Position numbers and translations under genes: made by a program
Part shown: piece after piece, positions 1 to 6,835 of the stretch
Layout of the letters: each line of letters starts with the position of its first letter
Position numbering within the stretch: the stretch's first letter is position 1
Assembly: GCA_024742875.1 (NCBI GenBank)
Contig: JANSXP010000055.1
Span: 1 to 46,429, forward strand
Source of the DNA: Planctomycetaceae bacterium
GTDB taxonomy: Bacteria > Planctomycetota > Planctomycetia > Planctomycetales > Planctomycetaceae
DNA length: 46,429 nt
Reading direction: 5' to 3'
The notes under the pieces: model-generated
The model's database searches: none
The model's input: only the letters and a program-made list of their open reading frames with translations
What the model was told of the DNA's origin: nothing

Positions 1-413
1 CAGGAGCTAATCCAGACATGAACAGTGGACGAGGTACCGCACGGACCTTCGCGACCGCAACTTCTCGCACTGACGTTCTTGATTTATTCGAAGCCTTTGC
101 TTTGTGATTTCGCCAGGTGATGCACCGCGCCGCCGACAGAAAATCATTAGCAAACATCAGGCTGGCTGCGCGCACCGATTCCCCTGTGACAGAGAATCGG
201 CTTTAGCAAGGCAATCGAGTATGGAGACTTGACCTGCTCACAGCACATTCTGTCGCGGTAGTGGCTGCTGGCTATTCCTGCCGCGTCTGGTGTTGTTCCG
301 TAGCGGGAATCGGCAAAGGTTCCACGGCACCAGATACTAACGCCAATTTCTGCCCCGGGCGTGGACGGTGCTGGCCTGCCTCGGCAGGGCTGCGTCTGAT
401 TGTTCGGCTGGCC
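1..413. other. Left edge, no gene recognised
   Basis: I see no convincing coding frame here on either strand. The only structure noted is a perfect 7-bp inverted repeat, CCGATTC at 175-181 and GAATCGG at 194-200, with a 12-nt loop. It lies past the end of the minus-strand DnaC-like gene and could be a weak terminator, but no T-run follows. Confidence 0.3.
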
Positions 414-1097
414 TCAGCGTTTCAAACAAGTGCATTTCCTCCGTTTCCGTCGTCTCGACTTACCCTCAAAACGCACCACCGTGCCGGCCGCCAGTCGGTC
501 CGCCACACGGTCGTCATACATTGCCGCCAGTTCGGACAGCGACTTGTTTGTTGTCATCACCAGCGGCTGCCCCTTGCGAATCTCCAGCAAGTCAAACAGA
601 GACTGGTACATGGGGTCCGTGGGCTGGCGTGTGGCGATGTCGTCCAGGAACACGGCAGAACGTGACCGTACCCGGCCCATGAATTGGTCATAGGGAACGG
701 ACTTTGTCACCGTCTCGCCGAACTCGTTAACGCACTCAATGGGCACAGCCTTGCCACCACGGCCCTGAGCGACGGCAGACAGGAAATCGTCCGCACGTGC
801 CCAGATCGGCCGCTGTGTGAACTGTCCGAACACCACAGCTGCAGCACACGTCTTGCCGGTGCCGTAGTCGCCCGACAGCAACAGAGGCCACGCACCGGCT
901 TTGCAGGCGGCCTTAATCTTCTTTCGCTGTGGTGCGGGAATCTCGGTTTTCACCGCGTCCTCATAACCGGGCGGTCGGTGTTCGTGATGCGGCACCCACG
1001 ACTCTGCTGGGTTTCTCACAGGCAGCCGTGCAATCTGGCCGCGTAGTTTTTCCATCTGCACGCCGATGGCCGCCACGTCTTCTTCTGCCTCAACCAT
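414..1097 (-). CDS. DnaC/IstB-like AAA+ helicase-loader ATPase
   Basis: Predicted 227-residue AAA+ ATPase of the DnaC/IstB/phage loader type, which loads the replicative helicase onto DNA. Visible motifs are Walker A GDYGTGKT (residues 76-83), Walker B VFLDDIA (149-155), sensor-1 MTTN (181-184) and an arginine-finger region DDRVADRL (about 195-202), followed by a basic tail. The frame stays open upstream to 1349, but I chose the ATG at 1097 because the residues before it look like an antisense reading of the preceding gene and because this start overlaps that gene's end (1090) by a few bases, as in a translationally coupled pair. The neighbour is a phage-type replication protein, so this is likely a phage or plasmid replication module rather than the chromosomal loader. 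Confidence 0.72.
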   Translation of the reverse strand: MVEAEEDVAAIGVQMEKLRGQIARLPVRNPAESWVPHHEHRPPGYEDAVKTEIPAPQRKKIKAACKAGAWPLLLSGDYGTGKTCAAAVVFGQFTQRPIWARADDFLSAVAQGRGGKAVPIECVNEFGETVTKSVPYDQFMGRVRSRSAVFLDDIATRQPTDPMYQSLFDLLEIRKGQPLVMTTNKSLSELAAMYDDRVADRLAAGTVVRFEGKSRRRKRRKCTCLKR

Positions 1098-1407
1098 CGT
1101 ATTCGCTCCAATCTGTGCCTCGGACGCGGGCTGGTTCCGATGCCGCCGCTGTTTGCTTGTCTCGCTGCTCCCACGTCCGCACGCAGGCTTTCCAGTCCTG
1201 CATCCTGTTCTTCCCGACCTTCCACCCCTTGGATGCGTAGAAGTCCACAAAAGACTGCGGGTCCACGGTATTGCGACGGCCTTCGCAGTAGTCCCGTACC
1301 TCATCCGCAGTTGGGGGCTTGAATCGCTTCGCCGCCTTTGCCTTCTCATCCTCGGGCAGCAGTTTCTTTAGTCTGCAGAGCAACTCGGTTTCTACGAGGC
1401 GTACCAT
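1090..1407 (-). CDS. Phage-type replication protein, C-terminal-domain-like
   Basis: A 105-residue protein whose middle (about 30-85) contains KPPTADEVRDYC, VDPQSFVDFYASKGW and VGKNRMQDWKACVRTWE. That pattern is familiar from the C-terminal part of phage replication-initiation/organiser proteins, where it usually follows a DNA-binding domain. Here the DNA-binding part is missing or is a separate gene, so the protein is short for the family. It overlaps the preceding ORF by 16 nt and the following DnaC-like gene by 8 nt, so the three form one coupled minus-strand unit. The pairing with a DnaC-like loader is the usual initiator-plus-loader arrangement of phages. Confidence 0.65.
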   Translation of the reverse strand: MVRLVETELLCRLKKLLPEDEKAKAAKRFKPPTADEVRDYCEGRRNTVDPQSFVDFYASKGWKVGKNRMQDWKACVRTWEQRDKQTAAASEPARVRGTDWSEYDG

Positions 1408-1802
1408 TTGCGACGCTCATCATCGGTCATAGGCAGACGGACAATCGCCGCGAAGGCTTGCCCAATCTGCGGGAAGTCAACGCCATTCTGATCCCAGCGA
1501 ACAATTGGTGGGTCGGTGATACTGTCCCCGCTCAGCGTGCTGGTTGATGTCTTGGGACGTGAGTCGGCGGAGGAAGCCGCAGAGCCTTTGCCACGTTCTT
1601 GAGCCTGAGCCTCCCCCACGACAGGTTCAGATCCCGCTTTCGCGGTCGACTGTCGTTCACGCTTCGTGGCACGTGCACTCGCAGTCGCTCCCGCACCTTC
1701 CTCATTGGGTGTGGCAATTGGTGTCGCGACCGGGGGGATGTCCACCCCGGTGAGATTGGCGGCCGCCGTAGATTCCCCGGCTGGATCATCAAACAACGGC
1801 AT
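1392..1802 (-). CDS. Hypothetical protein of the phage-type replication unit
   Basis: A 136-residue protein I do not recognise. The N-terminal two thirds are low-complexity (Ala, Ser, Thr, Lys, Glu) and probably disordered. The C-terminal part has a more ordered look (PPIVRWDQNGVDF..., then MTDDERRKWYAS at the end). Codon third positions look coding. Its end overlaps the next gene by 16 nt, supporting co-translation. No Shine-Dalgarno sequence is visible before the ATG at 1802, and the next frame upstream (to 1936) also looks coding. The true gene may begin upstream and be broken by a frameshift near 1800. Confidence 0.42.
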   Translation of the reverse strand: MPLFDDPAGESTAAANLTGVDIPPVATPIATPNEEGAGATASARATKRERQSTAKAGSEPVVGEAQAQERGKGSAASSADSRPKTSTSTLSGDSITDPPIVRWDQNGVDFPQIGQAFAAIVRLPMTDDERRKWYAS

Positions 1803-1936
1803 GTCCGGACCAAAGACTCACTGGCCTTCGTCACCACGACCGCTGCTCTCCTCATGGCCTGCGAGGCGGCCGCGGTGCGAGTGGCCCGCCCCTCCCCCCG
1901 GGCGGAAACAGCAGCGACGCTTTCTTCGTTGCTCAA
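1803..1936 (-). other. Possible out-of-frame 5' part of the 1392-1802 gene
   Basis: From a TTG at 1936 an open frame begins MSNEESVAAVSARGEGR and continues about 45 codons with coding-like third positions. It then runs on into the wrong frame over the gene at 1392-1802. An in-frame TGA just upstream of 1802 prevents that gene from extending backwards. The simplest reading is one gene split by a single frameshift around 1800, in a decaying element or from a sequencing error. A short separate ORF is the alternative. Confidence 0.2.
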
Positions 1937-1953
1937 CAGCGCATCTGCGATGG

Positions 1954-4230
1954 CTATGACGAGACAGCCTGAGTTGAAGGCCGTGGTGGTGTCCCGTCTG
2001 CTTCAGCAACTCGTGCCCACTGGCGCATCACCTGTTCCAGTTCGTGCGGTCGGAAGGGTTTCGACAGGTGGTCGTTCATTCCCGCCTCGAGACTTCTCTC
2101 TCGATCCCCAATCAGTGCGTTGGCGGTAAGTGCGATCACCGGGATGTCGCCTGCTGGGTGGGGGAGTTCTCGAATGCGACGCGTGGCTTCATAGCCATCC
2201 ATGACCGGCATGTGGCAGTCCATCAGGACAATGTCGAAACGCTGCCGCTGCAGAATTTCCAGTGCTGACTTGCCATTGTCGCATACCGTGACGCTGCAGT
2301 TCATGTTCTTCAGGCATTCCCGGACGACCATTTGATTCACAAGGTTGTCTTCCGCAACCAGCACCCGGTAGCTGTCTGCGTTGCCGTCCGACGGTGCATC
2401 CTCAGCGGTCGCCGGGACGTGCCGTCTGGACTGAGATATGGCGTCGCTGAGGGTTTGCAGCAGAAATTCATAACTGGCCGGTTTAACAACACACTCGGCA
2501 AATCCGATCTCCGTCAGACGCTTTCGTGACAGGTCGCGGCAACTGGAAGTCAGCATAACCAGGACCATGTCCGCCAACTCGGGCCTCTGGCGAATCTGCC
2601 GGCCGAGTTCTTCCCCATCAACATCGGGCATGCAGTAGTCGGTCAGGACAATGTCAAACGCTTCCGGTCTGTCCGTCAGGAGTTTCAGGGCTTCCGCTGC
2701 ACAGGACGCAGTGATGACGGAGTTCACGTACGGGCTGAGCTGACCGTTAAGGATTTCACGATTGATGGCAAGGTCGTCAACAACGAGCACACGGGCTGTC
2801 TGCAGTTGCTCAGGATTTTTGATGTCGCTAATGGTGACTTCAGCGTGGTCAAGTGTGATTGTGAAGGCGAAACGAGAACCCACGCCTGGTTCGCTTTCCA
2901 CGTCGATCTGACTGCCCATAAGTCGCACAAGTTCACTGCTGATTCCCAGCCCCAGCCCTGTTCCTCCAAACTTTCGCGTCGTCGATCCGTCCGCCTGAGT
3001 GAACTTGTCAAAAATCGTGTCGACACGATCCGCCGGGATGCCGATGCCCGTGTCTGCGATGCAGAACTGAATGGTGGATTCGCTTTCCCCGCTTGCGGTC
3101 AGACTGACACGGAGAATGACGTGGCCGCTCTCGGTGAACTTGAGAGCATTGTTGAGCAGATTGGTGAGGATCTGCCGCAGGCGCAGCGGGTCTCCGATCG
3201 CTCCGCGAGGCAGTTCGGGCGAGTAGTGCAGGACGACTTCCACCGGCCTGTTATTCACCTGGGCGGCGCCCAGCGATGCCACCTCTTCAACAAGATTGCG
3301 AAGATCGAACGGGGTAGATTCCAGTTCCAGTTGCCGAGCCTCAATTTTGGAATAGTCGAGGATATCGTTGATGATCTCCAGCAGGCTGCCAGCCGAACTG
3401 CGACTGACTTTGGCGTAGTTGGTCTGATTCTCGGTCAGTTCCGTCTGGAGCAGAAGATCCAGCATCCCCATCACGCCGTTCAGGGGCGTTCGCAGTTCAT
3501 GGCTCATGTTGGCAAGGAACTGACTTTTCAGTCGGTTGGTCTCTTCCGCTCTTTCTCTGGCGGCAACGACAAATCGGAAGTGCTTCTGAATCGTGCGGGC
3601 GGCGGGTTCAAAAACGAAAATTGCCTCCAGTCCGAGCACAATCAGGGTAACAGTCAGAAGCACCCTCTGGAGTCGCTTGAGGGACTCCACACGCTGTCCG
3701 GCGGCCTGATCAAGCAGGCCCACAATGGTGTTCATGCGGGGAAGGTATTCCGCCTCGTTCCTTCGGATGATGTCGGAGTTTTTCGCAAGGATGTCCGAAT
3801 CGCGCGGTGCGGCAATGATGGCGTGTCCTGCCTCACACATCAGTGAATAGTAAGGCTGCATGTCGGCAAACGCCGCCGTCACCGCGGCATTGGTCGCCGT
3901 CGCCGAGCCGAAATTCGCCATTAATTCCCCATGCGAACGCTGCCACAGGATGAGTGCATCGCAGAGTTCCTGAAGGGCGTCCTGATGTTCTGACGGCGTC
4001 TTCGCTGTGTTCAGCGCGAAAGTGGCTTTGGTCAGCTTCTGGCTCAGCATGCGCTGCCGACCCGCCTTGTTGATAACGGGGGCATCGTCTGCCTGCTGCC
4101 GGATCATTGACTCGACGTAAAGATGGCTGGCGATGGTCAAACCGGCCACGAGTGCCAGCCCGACAGCGTAGCGAACTCGCAGTTGCTTTTCCGGGGCTGT
4201 CGAAGGTTCCTGTGTGGAGGAAATGGGCAT
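1954..4230 (-). CDS. Membrane hybrid sensor histidine kinase with two receiver domains
   Basis: 758 residues. It has a transmembrane helix at about 21-40, then an extracytoplasmic segment with NKAGRQRMLSQKLTK (about 54-68). That sequence is typical of the PilJ/NarX-like type IV pili sensor domain. A second helix lies at about 189-206. The HisKA domain has the phospho-acceptor His in NMSHELRTPLNG (H244). The HATPase domain shows an N-box (NNALKF, about 360-365), DTGIGIP (393-399) and a G-box GGTGLGLGIS (about 422-430). Two receiver domains follow: the first with DD485-486, acceptor D531 and K583; the second with ED627-628, acceptor D671 and K724. No HPt domain is present, so a separate phosphotransfer protein is expected if this is a relay. 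No response regulator is adjacent, and the signal cannot be deduced. Confidence 0.93.
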   Translation of the reverse strand: MPISSTQEPSTAPEKQLRVRYAVGLALVAGLTIASHLYVESMIRQQADDAPVINKAGRQRMLSQKLTKATFALNTAKTPSEHQDALQELCDALILWQRSHGELMANFGSATATNAAVTAAFADMQPYYSLMCEAGHAIIAAPRDSDILAKNSDIIRRNEAEYLPRMNTIVGLLDQAAGQRVESLKRLQRVLLTVTLIVLGLEAIFVFEPAARTIQKHFRFVVAARERAEETNRLKSQFLANMSHELRTPLNGVMGMLDLLLQTELTENQTNYAKVSRSSAGSLLEIINDILDYSKIEARQLELESTPFDLRNLVEEVASLGAAQVNNRPVEVVLHYSPELPRGAIGDPLRLRQILTNLLNNALKFTESGHVILRVSLTASGESESTIQFCIADTGIGIPADRVDTIFDKFTQADGSTTRKFGGTGLGLGISSELVRLMGSQIDVESEPGVGSRFAFTITLDHAEVTISDIKNPEQLQTARVLVVDDLAINREILNGQLSPYVNSVITASCAAEALKLLTDRPEAFDIVLTDYCMPDVDGEELGRQIRQRPELADMVLVMLTSSCRDLSRKRLTEIGFAECVVKPASYEFLLQTLSDAISQSRRHVPATAEDAPSDGNADSYRVLVAEDNLVNQMVVRECLKNMNCSVTVCDNGKSALEILQRQRFDIVLMDCHMPVMDGYEATRRIRELPHPAGDIPVIALTANALIGDRERSLEAGMNDHLSKPFRPHELEQVMRQWARVAEADGTPPRPSTQAVSS

Positions 4231-4502
4231 GAATGACTCGCGTCAGCAGGGTAGACTGGTTTCCTGTGGTCATCGCATGGTTGTCTTTCCATTTGCGTGC
4301 TCCCCTGGGGGAGCCGACCAATATTCATCAATCTGCCACCGATTTGCTGGCGAACCCTCCTTCCAGACGACCAGGACAGGGCGTCTGCTGCCGCTCCTCT
4401 GAAGCTGGCGGCCGTGCACGAGTCAGCAGTTACGACTACAATCAACGCCTTTGCAAACGGCCCGTGTGGTTGTAAGGCACCACACCAACAGGAACCGAAG
4501 TG

Positions 4503-4769
4503 ATGGACTTGCAGACGCTTGCCCGGCGAGGCGCTAACAGTGCGATGAACAAGTGGCTGAACGAGAATCCGGCCGTTCTGGGATTACTGGCGATTGGGCT
4601 TGGAGTTGTGCTCGCCGGATCCGGCATCTACGAAATGCAAAGTGGCGTCACCCGTGACAAGTACGGCAATGAGATCAAAGGGGGACTTGGGAAATTTACC
4701 TCTGTGGTCCGCATCCTGTTTGGAGCGGCCGCGTGCGTGTTTGGGCTCTATAAGATCGTCGCCGGATAG
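4503..4769 (+). CDS. Small two-helix membrane protein, hypothetical
   Basis: An 88-residue protein with two likely transmembrane segments (about 23-43 and 68-86) joined by a polar loop containing TRDKYGNEIKGGLGKF. I chose the ATG at 4503; a GTG immediately before it (4500) is the alternative. The family is not recognised. It faces away from the histidine kinase and converges with the 4849-5118 gene. Confidence 0.55.
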   Translation: MDLQTLARRGANSAMNKWLNENPAVLGLLAIGLGVVLAGSGIYEMQSGVTRDKYGNEIKGGLGKFTSVVRILFGAAACVFGLYKIVAG

Positions 4770-4848
4770 GACGTTTCGGCGGGCACTCACGTCATACTAT
4801 GGCAGGCTAACCTGGCAGGTAACGAGCGGGCTTCGATTCCCTGAAGTC

Positions 4849-5118
4849 TCACCCTTTCTTCGCGGGGCGAATCTCCGAATCTTCTCCACAGGTATCCAGC
4901 GCCATTGCGGTGGGGTAATTGAGCGTCGGGCGAAACTCGGGCACACCTCGCACGATCTCCACCCCCTGCACATAAGCCACAGGCACCGGTCGTACTTCGC
5001 CGTCTGAGTCGTTGGTGAAGACCGGAAGGTGGCCACGACCGTCTTTGATGGCGCGTCCCAGAATCGCGTGCAACATTTCGACGGTCAGGGATTCTTCCCG
5101 CAGTTCTTCAAACGTCAT
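4849..5118 (-). CDS. Small hypothetical protein
   Basis: 89 residues beginning MTFEELREESLTVEMLHAIL, mixed alpha/beta in appearance, with no signal peptide or membrane segment. An AGGAG lies just upstream. The second of two adjacent ATGs (5118) has the better spacing of about 6 nt; the first would add one Met. The middle (GHLPVFTNDSDGEVRPVPVAYV) resembles small proteins that hold a compact beta-sheet domain, but I cannot name a family. Confidence 0.6.
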   Translation of the reverse strand: MTFEELREESLTVEMLHAILGRAIKDGRGHLPVFTNDSDGEVRPVPVAYVQGVEIVRGVPEFRPTLNYPTAMALDTCGEDSEIRPAKKG

Positions 5119-5484
5119 CATCTGCTCCTGTCACAGTCAGCCTGTCGCCCGCCCTCCCACCTTAGGCCCCCTACTCCAGGTGGTACAGCCCAAATCACGC
5201 GAAAAGAACCAATGCTGGATCACGAAAAATTGCAGCTGCGACCAGCGCATGCCGAGTTGACGTCGATCGGTGGTCTCTGCTACCGATTGAGCCAGACAAT
5301 TGAGGGAGTTGCGCCGGGGCGATCCAGGCGGACAGAAACTTTGCGCGATGGCGGCGATCCAGACTGCCTTACGACGAGTGACGGGCAGGAAGCACGCTCC
5401 CAAACGCTCGGTCAATTCCGCGCTGCATAGAGAGTGTGGGCGTGCCGTTTCAGAGCGCACTCATGTGGTGTTGTGTTGTCTGGG
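5119..5484. other. Intergenic region, no gene supported
   Basis: About 365 bases between the end of the DUF1501 gene and the start of the 4849-5118 gene. A 107-codon minus-strand frame covers part of it, but its composition does not look like the neighbouring genes and it has no ribosome-binding site. I see no clear terminator. Confidence 0.3.
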
Positions 5485-6744
5485 TCAGATCAGCAGTTCA
5501 TCGATCGGGCCGTAAGCGGGATCTGCAAGTGGCTGCTCTCGACCGCCAATGTTGAACGATGACGAAGAGTCCAGGCCCAGCGCTGAAAGATAGGTATGAA
5601 ACAGATGGCCGTGGTCGACTTCGCGATCGACGACTTCCGTTCCATTTGTGTTGGTCGCTCCAATCACAGCGCCTGGCTGAATGCCGGCACCTCCAAGGCA
5701 GATAGACCAGGCCTTACCCCAATGATCACGTCCGTAGCGCGCGTTGATGCGGGGCGTTCGCCCAAACTCTGACATCACAACCACCAGCGTGGACTCCAGC
5801 ATGCCCCTGTCGGACAGGTCCGTCAGCAGGCAGGAAAACGGGGCGTCGAATTCGGCAAGTTGCTCCAGGTGAAAACTAAAATTCTCATTATGGGTGTCGT
5901 AGTTGGTGTGCGAGACCTGAACATAAGGCACGTCGTGTTCCAGCATTCGTCTGGCGGTCAGGCAGTGCTGACCGAAGTCGTGGCTGCCGTATCGCGCGTG
6001 ATCCTTTGCGGACTCCTGAGAGATGTCGAAGGCATCTCGTTTTTCCATCAGCCCCTGTGCCTGCTCAAAGCTTTGCGTGTACGCATCGGTTTCCGCCGTG
6101 CGTCGCTGACTCAGGAAACGCTCATTCGCCCGACGCCTGAATGCATTGCGCCGCTCATCGATTTCAATTGTCAGGTTTCCCAAGCGCTGGGAATTGGCAG
6201 GCGGCTTGCCGTTGACGCCCGTGCTGGCGTAGCGTGGACCGAGATACGCCGCATTATTGCCTCGTCCGCCTCCGGGGATATGAATATGGCCTGGCAGAGG
6301 ATTGTCACTGCGTTCCAGTGACCTTGCACACACAGCGCCCAGATGAGGATTTTCCACGCCTGGCATCTGGTTGCGGCCGTACGTCATCTGGTACTTGCCT
6401 TTGCCATGGTCTCCGTTGTTGGTGTTGATGCCGCGAATCAGTGACAGCCTGTTCATGTGCTGTGCTGTTTTGGGCAGCAGTTCGGAAATATGCATTCCAG
6501 GGACGGCTGTGGGAATGGCGCTGAACGGGCCCCCCGTGTCCGTGCGGGGTTTGGGGTCCCATGATTCCAACTGGCTGACTCCACCGGAAAGAAAGATGAC
6601 GAGCATGCGACGGCGCTGCTGCTGCAGTCCCGCGAGCAGTGACGGTCCGGCCGCCAGGCTGGCGGCACCTGTCCCCAGCAGGCTCAGAAATCCTCGGCGC
6701 GCAATCTGGTGCGCGGTCGACTGACAGGCATAGCGAGCGTCCAT
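5485..6744 (-). CDS. DUF1501 family secreted protein
   Basis: 419 residues, DUF1501 (a sulfatase/alkaline-phosphatase-fold family, greatly expanded in planctomycetes, function unknown). A Tat-type signal is present (ARRGFLSLLGTGAASLAAG, about 15-33), implying folded export. Family-typical stretches include MLVIFLSGGVSQLESWDPKP (about 47-66), the NYDTHNENF region and RDHWGKAWSICLGG. Its length is normal. It is the last gene of a minus-strand unit with the DUF1549/DUF1553 protein (92 bp gap) and the WD40 protein, the standard planctomycete trio. The products are thought to act together at the cell surface, but no reaction is established. Confidence 0.93.
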   Translation of the reverse strand: MDARYACQSTAHQIARRGFLSLLGTGAASLAAGPSLLAGLQQQRRRMLVIFLSGGVSQLESWDPKPRTDTGGPFSAIPTAVPGMHISELLPKTAQHMNRLSLIRGINTNNGDHGKGKYQMTYGRNQMPGVENPHLGAVCARSLERSDNPLPGHIHIPGGGRGNNAAYLGPRYASTGVNGKPPANSQRLGNLTIEIDERRNAFRRRANERFLSQRRTAETDAYTQSFEQAQGLMEKRDAFDISQESAKDHARYGSHDFGQHCLTARRMLEHDVPYVQVSHTNYDTHNENFSFHLEQLAEFDAPFSCLLTDLSDRGMLESTLVVVMSEFGRTPRINARYGRDHWGKAWSICLGGAGIQPGAVIGATNTNGTEVVDREVDHGHLFHTYLSALGLDSSSSFNIGGREQPLADPAYGPIDELLI

Positions 6745-6835
6745 AGGAATTTCTCCAGCTGTTTCCGATGATTCAGGGGGATGAAGAACAGAGGGTACAG
6801 GTCATGCGAGCGGGCGTTTCGGGATGATGACTCGG

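Noticed and set aside
2806-3846. 346-codon plus-strand frame
   Set aside because: Antisense to the histidine kinase core, where the HisKA and HATPase motifs lie on the minus strand.
5137-5460. 107-codon minus-strand frame
   Set aside because: No ribosome-binding site, composition unlike neighbours, no motif.
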